A DNA stretch of 64,000 bases, taken from Saprospiraceae bacterium (GTDB lineage: Bacteria; Bacteroidota; Bacteroidia; Chitinophagales; Saprospiraceae). The position numbers and the translations under genes were made by a program. The DNA is taken from positions 1 to 64,000 of the forward strand of contig JADJOB010000002.1 in the NCBI GenBank assembly GCA_016714025.1. Direction: 5' to 3'. Shown piece by piece: positions 44,609 through 53,817 of the stretch; the stretch's first letter is position 1; every line of letters starts with the position of its first letter. Below the pieces are notes generated by a model. That model was not told the DNA's origin and ran no database searches. It saw nothing but the letters and a program-made list of their open reading frames with translations.

Positions 44609-44745
44609 ACATAACAGGCAACCAACATAATACTGCTGCCAACTTTATGTTTTACTCAAAATTATTTATTGTTTTTAATAAATAATTTTTTACTTTTAGC
44701 TAACATTCCTTTGGCGATGCAGGGTGTAATGCCAAAACATTAGCG
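44609..44745 (+). repeat. attC-like site 40 (family A)
   Basis: R'' ACATAAC (44609-44615), R' ATTAGCG (44739-44745, first base altered), arms GGCAACCAACATAATACTGC and GGCGATGCAGGGTGTAATGCC. TTG (44669-44671), 19 bp, TACTTTTA (44691-44698). Confidence 0.82.
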
Positions 44746-44811
44746 GTTTTATCATAACTATATTGCAAATTTTAAGCTAATTGACATAAAATATATATAG
44801 ATTTACTCGCA

Positions 44812-45984
44812 ATGACAACAACAATAATTATATCATTTTGCATTCTTCTTCTCATTGCCTATGTGTTTGACCTAACATCTTCCAAAACGAAAATTCCTTC
44901 TGTTATTCTTCTATTACTTTTAGGGTGGACCGTAAGACAACTTACTGTATTGCTTGACGCTCAACTTCCTGATTTTTCCCCCATTCTTCCTGTTTTAGGA
45001 ACTATCGGACTTATTCTTATAGTGCTTGAAGGCTCCCTAGAACTTGAGCTCAATAAATCTAAGTTTGGACTAATTAAAAAATCATTTCTCGGTGCATTTA
45101 TTCCAATGATTGCGATGGCATTTTTGCTTGCTTTTGCATTTAGGTATTTTGGCAATTTTGGACTAAAAGACTGTCTGACTAATGCAATTCCGTTTTGTGT
45201 AATAAGTAGTGCTATTGCAATTCCAAGTGTTAGAAATCTTTCATCTCACAACAAAGAGTTTGTAATTTATGAAAGTAGTTTGTCCGACATATTGGGCGTT
45301 CTCATTTTCAACTTCCTTGCACTAAACGAAACTATTGATAGATTTTCATTTGAGAATTTTGGCTTACAGCTTCTCATTATCATTTTCGTTTCTTTCATAG
45401 CAACCATTGGACTTTCGTTCCTATTAAGCAAAATTGAACACCATATAAAGTTTGTTCCAATCATTCTACTTGTGGTATTGATTTATGCAGTTTCAAAATT
45501 CTATCATCTTCCTGGACTGATTTTCATTTTGATTTTTGGTTTATCAATCGGTAATCTAGACGAGTTGAAACGATTTAAGTGGATAGAGAAATTCAAACCG
45601 GACGAGTTAAATACTGAGGTAATCAAATTCAAAGAGTTGACCATTGAAGGGGCATTTTTGATAAGAGCATTATTCTTTTTGTTGTTTGGCTATTTAATTG
45701 AAACCAGTGAAGTGTTGAACGCTGATACATTTATTTGGGCTTTAGCAATTGTATTTTTAATCTTCACTTTCCGGACTATACAACTCAAACTTTCTAATCT
45801 TCCTTTACAACCATTATTGTTTGTTGCTCCGAGAGGACTAATTACCATTTTACTATTTCTTTCCATAGAACCGACACATACTATTTCGCTGGTAAATCAG
45901 TCGCTTATTATTCAGGTAATCATTCTGACAGCATTAATGATGATGTTTGGATTAATGGCTAATAAACCTCAAACTAATAATTAA
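44812..45984 (+). CDS. Cation:proton antiporter (CPA/NhaP-Kef type)
   Basis: A 390-residue membrane protein with about twelve helices and the CPA family opening FDLTSSKTKIPSVILLLLLGWTVRQL, GLILIVLEGSLEL, and AIPFCVISSAIAIPSVRNLS, ESSLSDILGVLIFNFLAL (the conserved S-D of the ion-binding region). It lacks the C-terminal TrkA-N domain of full Kef proteins. It would exchange Na+ or K+ for H+ across the inner membrane. Alone in cassette 44740-46151, one of the longer single genes. Confidence 0.92.
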   Translation: MTTTIIISFCILLLIAYVFDLTSSKTKIPSVILLLLLGWTVRQLTVLLDAQLPDFSPILPVLGTIGLILIVLEGSLELELNKSKFGLIKKSFLGAFIPMIAMAFLLAFAFRYFGNFGLKDCLTNAIPFCVISSAIAIPSVRNLSSHNKEFVIYESSLSDILGVLIFNFLALNETIDRFSFENFGLQLLIIIFVSFIATIGLSFLLSKIEHHIKFVPIILLVVLIYAVSKFYHLPGLIFILIFGLSIGNLDELKRFKWIEKFKPDELNTEVIKFKELTIEGAFLIRALFFLLFGYLIETSEVLNADTFIWALAIVFLIFTFRTIQLKLSNLPLQPLLFVAPRGLITILLFLSIEPTHTISLVNQSLIIQVIILTALMMMFGLMANKPQTNN

Positions 45985-46025
45985 AAACAGTAATGACTTT
46001 TCTTCTGAATATTAAAAACACAAAC

Positions 46026-46157
46026 CGCTAACAGAAGGTTACATAAAATGGAGGTCAAATGCATAAATGAACTTTGGTGTTTCGTATATTGTGCAATATT
46101 GGAAGCACATATTCTACTCCGTAAATGCCAGCATTTTAAACTCGAATAACGCTTGCC
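46026..46157 (+). repeat. attC-like site 41 (worn)
   Basis: R'' CGCTAAC (46026-46032), altered R' GCTTGCC (46151-46157). The end AAACCGCTAAC complements the start TTAGCGGTTT at 44740. The right arm is badly decayed. Confidence 0.72.
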
Positions 46158-46165
46158 GCAACAAT

Positions 46166-46996
46166 ATGATGACAGTAAAACAGACCATATTAGTATTGGC
46201 TTTATTATCCTTCGGACTAACAGACTGTAAACATAAACAGACGACTGAAATTCGCAATGAATTTAAAAAGTATTATGACCAGTTTAATGTTGAAGGTTCT
46301 TTAGTGCTTTACGACCCACAATCAGACAAGTTTGTTTTTTACAACCAAGATCAATCCGAACAGATTTTTTCACCTGCCTCTACATTTAAAATTTGTAATT
46401 CACTTATCGGACTGGAGACAGGTGTGATTAAAGACGAACACTTTGTAATTCAATGGGATAGTGTAGTAAGAAATCCAGTATGGGATACAGATCACGACTT
46501 GATGACAGCATTTGCCAACTCTACCGTTTGGTATTATCAAGAGCTTGCAAGACGTGTTGGTGGTGAAAAAATAAAGTACTGGCTTGACAAAGTTAACTAT
46601 GGCAATGCTGACACCTCTGGTGGTATTGACCAGTTTTGGTTAACAGGTGGACTGCGAATTACACCGAAACAACAAATTAACTTTCTCCAACGTCTTCATG
46701 ATAATCAACTTCCCTTTTCCAAGCGTTCGGTTGATATTGTTAAAAACATAATGATTACAAAAGATACATTAGATTACATTATAAGAGGCAAAACTGGTTG
46801 GGGTGGACATGGCAACAAAGACGTTGGTTGGTATGTCGGCTATGTAGAAACGAAGGACAATGTTTATTATTTCACTAATTGTATTCAAATAGAAAGCGAA
46901 AAATTAAATGATATTAATCATGCAATTAGTTTTGACAACGCAAGGACAGAAATTGTTTATAAAGTTCTTGACAGCCTCAAATTGTTAGGAAAATGA
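46166..46996 (+). CDS. Class D (OXA-type) beta-lactamase
   Basis: All class D motifs are present: SPASTFKI (S-x-x-K, the nucleophile Ser and the carbamylated Lys), NSTVWYYQ (SxV), VNYGNADTSGG (YGN) and RGKTGWGG (KTG). A lipoprotein-like signal (LALLSFGLTDCKH) places it in the periplasm, membrane-anchored. At 276 residues it has the normal size. ATG at 46166 (or 46169) is preferred to the upstream ATG, which lies within the attC. Other OXA genes travel as integron cassettes; this one is distant from the clinical ones as far as can be judged by eye. Confidence 0.92.
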   Translation: MMTVKQTILVLALLSFGLTDCKHKQTTEIRNEFKKYYDQFNVEGSLVLYDPQSDKFVFYNQDQSEQIFSPASTFKICNSLIGLETGVIKDEHFVIQWDSVVRNPVWDTDHDLMTAFANSTVWYYQELARRVGGEKIKYWLDKVNYGNADTSGGIDQFWLTGGLRITPKQQINFLQRLHDNQLPFSKRSVDIVKNIMITKDTLDYIIRGKTGWGGHGNKDVGWYVGYVETKDNVYYFTNCIQIESEKLNDINHAISFDNARTEIVYKVLDSLKLLGK

Positions 46997-47659
46997 GAAT
47001 AGCTACTATGAACGTAGGTTTGGAAACTTGGAGGTCTTGTGCCTCTCAGACACGTTTATAGCAATTCAAACACTGGTTCTCAGCATTAACATTTGTAGTG
47101 AAAATAGCCAACTTCGCTAAACTCAAAAAAGCTAGCTGCAATACCAACAAATAAAAAAATAACCATATTTTTTTATTTTCGTTATCAATACTCCAATGAT
47201 TAATCCAATCAATCAAGGCAGTATAATTCTCTCTGAGCTTTCCAAAAAACTTGATGGCAATGTTGTCGATAATTAAATATGAGCAAATTAAAGATTTCAT
47301 GCCAGGTAATTTAATATACTCAATTGAAACAGGTAATACAGTTTCCAAAAATACAATCTTTAAAGAATTAAAGTATAAATGATGCTTGAGTACAATAACT
47401 CTTTTGGAAAAGGACTTGATAAAATGAAAGGCTATTCGTAACTCCTTAAAGTTAAGCAAATAATTTTTAATCTAAATAAATCCTTAATCACTGTGATAAA
47501 TAAAAAATACTCAAAACTCGTTGGATATAATGTGTAAATCAGAATTACAATAATGGAATAAAGATTAGGATTGGTGAAGATTGATGAAAATAAAATAAGT
47601 CTAGCCACCTTAGCTAACAGATATGATATTTATAATGAATTTCTCAATAAAAAGAGCAC
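46997..47659. other. Decayed region: attC relic and unreadable gene fragment
   Basis: 46997-47145 retains traces of a family D/E site (GGAAACTTGGAGG and AATAGCCAACTTCGC) without R'' or R' boxes. 47197-47460 gives short fragments (NQGSIILSELSKKLDGNVVDN, then IKDFMPGNLIYSIETGN after a shift) that look like one small broken gene of no known family. 47461-47659 is AT-rich with nothing recognisable. The 137-codon reverse-strand ORF here looks like a chance frame. Confidence 0.4.
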
Positions 47660-47799
47660 TCAATTAACAAAGTTTAGACTATACCCCGCTCATCATCAAA
47701 AATCAATCATTTTTATTCTTTTTGGAAATAAAAAACTTATTTCATAGATTTGACTTATAATGTTTTGAAGATGTAGCGTTTACTGACAAATCGTTATGC
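47660..47799 (+). repeat. attC-like site 42 (family A, worn)
   Basis: R''-like AATTAAC (47660-47666), R' GTTATGC (47793-47799), arms AGTTTAGACTATACCCCGC and GATGTAGCGTTTACTGAC. Confidence 0.7.
47721..47752 (+). promoter_or_regulatory. Promoter-like element inside attC 42
   Basis: TTTG (47721-47724), 20 bp, TAGATTTG (47745-47752): full consensus although the site's arms are worn, which suggests that the promoter is kept by selection. Confidence 0.55.
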
Positions 47800-47876
47800 G
47801 AATTGATTTGGCATGCTGCATAGTCCAAACTGTGATGCAAGAAATAAGCAATGAAAATTAAACTTTACTATAATAA

Positions 47877-48668
47877 ATGTTCAAAATAACAATAAACTCA
47901 ACTGCACTTTATGTAATCGCATTCCTTGTTACTACTATATTGCATGAATCTTTTCATACTTTATTTGGAGTTTTATTCGATAGCCATCCTGTATTACATC
48001 ATAATTACGTTGAACACCTAAATGAAGAGGCCCTAACTACTACTCAGCAAACTATAATAGCCCTTGCCGGACCATTTATGAGTTTGGTGCAGGGAATAAT
48101 TGCAGCAATAATCTTTTTCAAACTAGGAAAATCTGATTTGTTTCGGTTGTTTATTGCATGGACTTCTGTTCTTGGTTTTAACAATTTTCTTGGTTATGTA
48201 ATAACCGGTCCGTTATTTAAGGTTGGCGACATAGGTAGGGTATATTATTTGCTTGATAATCCGCTTTATCTGCAAATAACATTTGCATTGCTTGCTGCTG
48301 TAGTTTTGGTGAAATTCACCTTGATGATGAGCAAACCATTTCTTGGATTCGCGACACGGAAAGAATGGATAGCGGATGGACAATCCAGAAAACTATTTCT
48401 GTTTCATATTATCATTCTGCCATGGATTTTTGGTTCCCTCATAATGACTGTCCTGTATCTTCCTATAATTGCAATCATGAGCATTATTTATCCTGTAATG
48501 AGTGGTTTTGTTTTTATTGGCCCGTGGCAATACGGTAATAAAATTACAGATGTTGATCTATCTGAAAGCAGAGAAATCGAGAACTTAAGTTTTAAATATA
48601 TTTCAGTTTTGATTTTAATTGCTATGATCTTTAAATTTGTTTTACAGCCAGGAATTAAATTCATGTAA
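47877..48668 (+). CDS. M50-like membrane metalloprotease or related membrane protein
   Basis: A 263-residue protein with six or so membrane helices. LHESFHTLFG at residues 22-31 is an HExxH zinc site within the first helix, as in site-2 proteases, but the family's second motif (NPDG) is not visible, so the enzyme may be inactive or of another branch. Helices at about 8-28, 63-85, 95-115, 130-150, 180-220 and 235-258. First gene of the cassette starting 47794; the porin-like gene follows after 30 bp. Confidence 0.68.
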   Translation: MFKITINSTALYVIAFLVTTILHESFHTLFGVLFDSHPVLHHNYVEHLNEEALTTTQQTIIALAGPFMSLVQGIIAAIIFFKLGKSDLFRLFIAWTSVLGFNNFLGYVITGPLFKVGDIGRVYYLLDNPLYLQITFALLAAVVLVKFTLMMSKPFLGFATRKEWIADGQSRKLFLFHIIILPWIFGSLIMTVLYLPIIAIMSIIYPVMSGFVFIGPWQYGNKITDVDLSESREIENLSFKYISVLILIAMIFKFVLQPGIKFM

Positions 48669-48698
48669 ATGCCAACAGATATAACAAAAAAACTAAAA

Positions 48699-49334
48699 AT
48701 GAATAAATTAATTTTAATTGCATTTGCAGTTTCAATTTTGAGAGCTGGAAATGCACAAGAAACAGAAATTGGAAACAAACTAATCTTAGGGGGTTCGATA
48801 AATTTTATTACTCAAAAAAATCTTTATCCACTTTCCAGTCTATCCATCAATTTCGGGACAGGAGGTATTTATTCTAATAGTACAAATGATACAAAGAATA
48901 CAAGCTTAGCTATTACTCCTTATTTTGGTAAAGAAATTAATCCAAACTTAATAGCTGGATTAAGACTTAATTATAGAATAGGAAGATATAAGGCAGAAGA
49001 TATATACTTATTTGGGCAATCAAATCCCATAGAACTTGTAAGAAACTCAAATCAATTTGGAATTGGAATATTTACAAGACATATTATAAATCCAAACAAT
49101 AAATTGTGTTTTTTCATCCAACCTTACATAGAATATAATCTATTGAATGAAGAAGAAATCCAAGACTCAAATGTCACCCAAAAGGAAATAGTAAATTATT
49201 TTGAACTAGGTGCAGGATTAGGAATATCGTATAATATTAACAGCAAGCTTAGAGCAACCTTGACAACAGGTGGACTAAATTACGTTAATGGAAAATGGGA
49301 AATCAAAGACACCGATACCAAAAAAAAACTTTAG
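48699..49334 (+). CDS. Outer-membrane beta-barrel protein (porin-family-like)
   Basis: About 211 residues from ATG 48699: signal peptide (LILIAFAVSILRAGNAQ) and alternating strands typical of small outer-membrane barrels (NKLILGGSINFITQ, LAITPYFGKEI, LIAGLRLNYRIG, CFFIQPYIEYNLL, ELGAGLGISYNI). The start at 48669 would add ten residues ahead of the signal. The C-terminus lacks the usual aromatic residue, so the gene may be shortened. Function unknown. Confidence 0.72.
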   Translation: MNKLILIAFAVSILRAGNAQETEIGNKLILGGSINFITQKNLYPLSSLSINFGTGGIYSNSTNDTKNTSLAITPYFGKEINPNLIAGLRLNYRIGRYKAEDIYLFGQSNPIELVRNSNQFGIGIFTRHIINPNNKLCFFIQPYIEYNLLNEEEIQDSNVTQKEIVNYFELGAGLGISYNINSKLRATLTTGGLNYVNGKWEIKDTDTKKKL

Positions 49335-49350
49335 CTCGCTTGTATATAAA

Positions 49351-49756
49351 AATTATGCGCTAAAAAACTTGCTCTCGAATTAACAGAATTTGGATACACC
49401 ACTCTGCGTTACGACAAAAGGGGTGTAAGAGAAAACTCAGCAAATTCTGTAACTTATGAAACCTTACTTTTTGAAGATTATGTTATTGATGCATCAAACT
49501 GGATTTCTAAAAATAGGAAATTAAAAAGTTTGCCATCCCTATTCTAATAATTCAAGGAAGTACTGATTTACAGATCACAGGTCAGGGTGCCACCGAGATG
49601 ACCTATAACTCAGATTTTGCCTTTTTAAAAGTAATTGAAGGTATGAATCATGTGTTAAGAAAAAGCCCCTCCGGTGCTACTGAAAATATGGCAACTTACA
49701 ACAACAGTGAATTGCCTCTTCATCCTGAATTGATTAAAGAACTAATGACTTTTTGA
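49351..49756 (+). pseudogene. Alpha/beta hydrolase remnant
   Basis: Reads AKKLALELTEFGYTTLRYDKRG, then VTYETLLFEDYVIDASNWI, and after a deletion that removed the nucleophile-bearing middle, IPILIIQGSTDLQITG and VIEGMNHVLRKSP with the C-terminus LHPELIKELMTF. The order is that of serine aminopeptidase S33-type hydrolases; the GxSxG segment is gone. Confidence 0.75.
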
Positions 49757-49840
49757 ACAAATAGAAAATACCCTTAAACCTCTACACAACATCATAGCGA
49801 CTGCCCAATAACGACACTTTAAACACTAAGCCGACAGACA

Positions 49841-50877
49841 ATGAAACTAAACATATTTCTATCTTTAAGCATCCTGACAACGTTGGTTTCCTGTAGCGGA
49901 CAAAACTCTTCACGTACTATAGACATGCCACCCTCCTTGACAATTGGCGATACTGTAAACAAACTTGGAAATAATATCATGAGTATTTATCAGGACACGA
50001 AAAATAATTACTGGTTTGGCAGCTGGGAGGACGGCTTGTATCGGTATGACGGAAAAACAATCCTTCATTTTACATCCACAAGCAGCTTGCCTGACAACAG
50101 AATTGAAGATATAAAAGAAGACAAATCGGGAAATATTTATTTCAATACAAGCAGAGGTATCAGCAAATTTGACGGATATAATTTTACCACCTTGACCCTT
50201 GTAAATTCAGACAATCAATGGAAATTAGAACCCGATGACCTGTGGTTCAAATCCGCACAGTTTAAAGATGAGGTTTTTCGGTATGACGGCAAATTTTTAT
50301 ATAAACTGCAACTACCGAAACACCCAAACTATTCCAATCCCTATGCTGTGTATTGTATTTATAAAGATAGTAAAGGCAACGTATGGTTTGGCACAAATCC
50401 ATTGGGTGTTTTTCGTTATAATGGAAAATCAATAGACTGGATTTCTGAAGAAGATGTTACCGAACTACACGACGGTCCTGCTAATGGAGTTCGCTCAATC
50501 ATTGAAGATAAGGACGAATATTTCTGGTTCAACTCAGCGTATCGCTATAATATATACGGCAAAAGCAACAAACAAAAACTTAAGTTTTATGATAGGGAAA
50601 AAATATCGGGAATTTAGATGGAAACCCGGACAGCGATTTTTGGGAGTATTTATCTATAGCACGAGACAAAAACAATGATTTGTGGATTGCTACTTATGCC
50701 AATGGCGTTTGGCGATACGATGGAAATAAAACCAGCTATTATCCAGTTCAGGATGAAGGAAAAGATATCACCTTATTCAGTATTTATAAAGACAAACATG
50801 ATGAATTATGGCTTGGCACACACAAGAACGGAGTATATAAGTTTAATGGGAGTACTTTTGAACGATTCAAACCATGA
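49841..50877 (+). CDS. Two-component-propeller lipoprotein 4, frameshifted
   Basis: Lipobox LVSCSGQ and blades DTKNNYWFGSWEDGLYRYDG, DKSGNIYFNTSRGISKFDG, DSKGNVWFGTNPLGVFRYNG, DKDEYFWFNSAYRY, DKNNDLWIATYANGVWRYDG and DKHDELWLGTHKNGVYKFNG. An A is missing from the GGGAAAAAATATCGGG tract near 50600, so the last two blades sit in another frame. It is the nearest paralogue of 32574-33659 (GDTVNKLG near the N-terminus is shared). No attC precedes it. Confidence 0.85.
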
Positions 50878-50894
50878 CAGCTAATAAAAGAGCG

Positions 50895-51004
50895 GTCGTA
50901 AAAATAAACAAGGACGCTTATGTTAGCCAAAGCAGAAAGCCAAATCAAGTTAGCAGTGCATAAATGTTCTTGTTAATACTCAAGTTGGCTAAAAACCGTT
51001 AAAA
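50895..51004 (+). repeat. attC-like site 43 (decayed)
   Basis: TTAGCCAA (50923-50930) and TTGGCTAA (50985-50992) form a perfect 8-bp inverted repeat ahead of R' GTTAAAA (50998-51004). R'' is not recognisable. Confidence 0.55.
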
Positions 51005-51129
51005 ATCTATTTTTCAGACAATTGCCATTTGTATTAAAACTGTTTCCTTACTTATAAAACCATTAGAAACGAATCAACAATCGGTCCAAGTTCAGACTAT
51101 AACATCCCAAGATCAAGCAATATAATTGA

Positions 51130-51687
51130 ATGACAAAAATGAATTCCACAACTTTCCCAATTTTGAAAACCGAAAGATTAACACTCAGACAATTATCAAT
51201 TGACGACAAACTGGATATTTTTGCTTTGCTTTCTGATCCAGGAGTAAACAAATATCTTAACAGACAACCCTGTCATACAGTCGAAGATGCTATAATTTTT
51301 ATCAACAAGGTCAATGATAATATAGAAAAAAACGGTACTTATTATTGGGCGATTACCTTGACGGATTCAAAAACCCTTTTAGGAACAATTTGCCTATTTG
51401 ACTTTTCAAGCGAAAAATCTAGTTGTGAAATCGGATACGAACTAATGACGAAATTTCAAGGAAATGGATACATGAAGGAAGCATTAAAAAAAGTAATTGA
51501 CTACGTGTTTCAGACTTTAAAGGTCAAAAAAATACTTGCCTTTACACATTGCGAGAATCAGAATTCTACAAGCCTTCTTATGAAATTAAATTTTGTAAAA
51601 TCTATTATACCAGACAAGGAAAATCCCAGTTTAAATATGTTCACTTTGACACATATTGATAGTCAACAAGAAATCAAAACCAATTAA
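51130..51687 (+). CDS. GNAT-family N-acetyltransferase (RimJ/RimL type)
   Basis: A 185-residue member of the RimJ/RimL-like branch: LKTERLTLRQLSIDDKLDIFALLSDPGVNKY at the start, YWAITLTDSKTLLGTICLFDF, CEIGYELMTKFQGNGYMKEALKKV (acetyl-CoA loop QGNGYM), and a C-terminal ENQNSTSLLMKLNFVKS. It could act on the N-terminus of a ribosomal protein or on an aminoglycoside-like small molecule; the sequence cannot tell. ATG at 51130 or 51139. Confidence 0.9.
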   Translation: MTKMNSTTFPILKTERLTLRQLSIDDKLDIFALLSDPGVNKYLNRQPCHTVEDAIIFINKVNDNIEKNGTYYWAITLTDSKTLLGTICLFDFSSEKSSCEIGYELMTKFQGNGYMKEALKKVIDYVFQTLKVKKILAFTHCENQNSTSLLMKLNFVKSIIPDKENPSLNMFTLTHIDSQQEIKTN

Positions 51688-51943
51688 TTGCATAAGTCCG
51701 AAACAATAAAATTGGTCTTGCGAAAATGGGGCCTATGTACTAAATTTGAGCATCGGAAATATATTAATTATTGATACTAAGTTAAGAATTTGTGATTTTA
51801 AATCCCTGGTTTTACCAAACGCAAAAATGGTAATTGTAAATCGACACTACTAAATTGAGGTTATTTCAAAAATAATAAAATAAATAAAAATATTTAAACC
51901 AACTTTGACAAACGATCCAAACATTACATATTAAACAGACAGT
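51688..51943. other. attC relic and AT-rich leader
   Basis: Traces of a family E/D site (TCTTGCGAAAATGGGGCC on the left, CCTGGTTTTACCAAACGCAA on the right, about 51715-51825) with no R'' or R'. The remainder is AT-rich; TTTAAACCAACTTTGAC near 51890 contains a CTTTG but no convincing promoter. Confidence 0.45.
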
Positions 51944-52564
51944 ATGAGTAAAATTATCTTTGACAGCGGAATATCACTTGACGGTTTTTTCGCGGGAGAG
52001 AACAGAAGCCCTAAAAATCCAATGGGTGGAGTTTCAGGACAAATCCACTCGTGGATGTTTAATCAAAAAGCGTTTTGGGAATACCTTGGGTTTGAAGGAG
52101 GAAAAGAAGACGGTGCAGACGGAAAATACATTAAAGAAACGATTGCAAGAACAGGTGCATTCATAATGGGTAAACGAATGTTTGAAGAAGGCGAGGAGGT
52201 TTGGCCAAATGACCTATACAAGGCTGACGTATTTGTATTAACTCACGAAATACGTGAACCATGGGTACAGGAAGGAACGACAATATTTTACTTTATAAAC
52301 GATGGAATAGATAGTGCTTTGGACAAAGCAAGACAATCGGCAAAAGGCAAGGACATTAGAATACAAGGAGGTGCAAATACAATCCAACAGTTTTTGAATG
52401 CCGGACTAATTGACGAGTTTTTTATTCATATTGCACCCGTTTTTTTAGGTAGCGGTATTCGTCTTTTTGATGGCATTGACAAAGACAAATACGACTTACA
52501 AATTACAGAAGTCATACCATCCGACTTGACAACTCATTTAAGATACAAATTGACCAAAAAATAA
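51944..52564 (+). CDS. RibD C-terminal/dihydrofolate-reductase-like protein
   Basis: A 206-residue protein of the bifunctional deaminase-reductase C-terminal family, which shares the dihydrofolate reductase fold: SGISLDGFFAGENRSP at the start, AFIMGKRMFEEGEEVW, VFVLTHE, IRIQGGANTIQQFLNAGLIDEFFIHIAPVFLGSG and HLRYKL at the end. Members reduce pteridine- or flavin-like compounds with NAD(P)H. Trimethoprim-type resistance by this branch is not established. Alone in its cassette. Confidence 0.9.
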   Translation: MSKIIFDSGISLDGFFAGENRSPKNPMGGVSGQIHSWMFNQKAFWEYLGFEGGKEDGADGKYIKETIARTGAFIMGKRMFEEGEEVWPNDLYKADVFVLTHEIREPWVQEGTTIFYFINDGIDSALDKARQSAKGKDIRIQGGANTIQQFLNAGLIDEFFIHIAPVFLGSGIRLFDGIDKDKYDLQITEVIPSDLTTHLRYKLTKK

Positions 52565-52577
52565 ATTAAAAACGAAC

Positions 52578-52709
52578 CAATAACAGCTACTTAGCAAAAT
52601 GGCAGAATTAGTGCTAGATTCAACAAAAGTTTTTTGATTGAGCTCTTATACAAAATTGAACAATTGTACTTTGATTTCAACCAATTCGTCAAACTTTCAA
52701 CCGCTTATT
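52578..52709 (+). repeat. attC-like site 44 (worn)
   Basis: R'' CAATAAC (52578-52584); R' eroded to GCTTATT (52703-52709). Arms TTAGCAAAATGGC and CCAATTCGTCAAAC. Confidence 0.65.
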
Positions 52710-52752
52710 ACCATGCAACTGAATAGTCCAATAACTCGCTTAACTAAAAACT

Positions 52753-53651
52753 ATGGTACACAAAACAGACGAAGAACATTTAGATAATCAATCGGAAAAT
52801 CCACTTAAAGAAATTACTCCTACTGTAAACACCGCAGCTATTAACCCAATACAAGGAACTGAATCTATGGAAGTACATCACCATGCTCATCACAAAGAAA
52901 ATAAAAATTGGAAATCATATTTCTGGGAATTTCTCATGTTGTTCCTGGCTGTATTTTGTGGATTTCTCGCAGAATATCAGTTGGAACATAAAATAGAACG
53001 AGACAGAGCTAAAGAATTGGCCAAGAGCTTTTATTACGAACTAAAGAATGACTCAATAACAGCAGATCTGAAAGTGCAAAACAGATTAAAGCAAGAAGCA
53101 GCATTAAAATATATGATAAAATATTTCCAGGACAGTAGTCTTACCAATGTTCCAAAAGAATTTGCTCTCAATTTTGAATACGGAATAAGTTTTCGTTCCC
53201 CATCGATTTTTGAACCTCGTACCATCATGTTGGAGCAACTCAGGAATTCCGGTTCGTTACGATATTTCAAAAATGAAGAATTTCAGACACTGACCGGAGA
53301 GTTATCTGTTGCAATAAAAAATGTTTACGATAGACAAGAACTGGAAGATAAAACCAGAATGGAATATATAACACCATTAATAGTTCAACTGTATGATTAT
53401 AAATTTGATACTGAAATGAAAAAGATGATAAAACCGTTTTTGAGGGTGTCATGAATTATGAAAAAAGTAATGAAATCGTTCCCTTCCACATAAATGAACC
53501 AGATAAAATTGATAGAAATAAAATAGTAAGAAGTTTATCCTATTTTGTTGGAAACAATCTTACTTCGACGCGGCAAACGCATATCAAAAAATATATGGAA
53601 GTCAATACCAGATTACTCCAGATATTGAGATCCGAATTTCAACTAAATTGA
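52753..53651 (+). CDS. Membrane protein of the DUF6090-like Bacteroidota family, frameshifted
   Basis: Opens with an acidic, low-complexity region, then SMEVHHHAHHKENKNWKSYF and one membrane helix (FLMLFLAVFCGFLAEYQLEH), the hallmark of this widespread Bacteroidota family, followed by a long helical periplasmic part (ERDRAKELAKSFYYELKND, FRSPSIFEPRTIMLEQLRNSG). One T is missing from a run near 53438; restoring it gives KPFFEGVMNYEKSN and joins the second frame to the stop at 53651. Function unknown. Confidence 0.75.
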
Positions 53652-53800
53652 AATTAAACGCTCGGACATGCAATTTGTGTTTTCTAATATGAAGGAAGCA
53701 TTACAAAATTGTAAACTTGAAATTTCAATAAACTTTAGTATTAAATATGAACATGAGTGCATTGAAATCCCCACTTCGCCAAGCTGCAATACCCTTCAAT
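53652..53800 (+). repeat. attC-like relic 45
   Basis: GAAATCCCCACTTCGCCAAG (53764-53783) is the right arm of a family E/B-type site; the left arm is almost gone. The following CTGCAATACCC stands where R' should be. Confidence 0.5.
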
Positions 53801-53817
53801 CAATTTCATATCTGCGC

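Noticed and set aside
46067..46165. Upstream start of the class D beta-lactamase at 46067
   Set aside because: It lies inside the preceding attC and places 33 unrelated residues ahead of the signal peptide.
47046..47459. 137-codon reverse-strand ORF
   Set aside because: It runs antisense through an attC relic and a decayed region, shows no domain and is opposite to the array's orientation; the rightward fragments are more protein-like.
1108..47799. CRISPR array
   Set aside because: The repeats are 95-180 bp, differ in family, are themselves inverted repeats and flank whole genes; there are no uniform short spacers and no cas genes.
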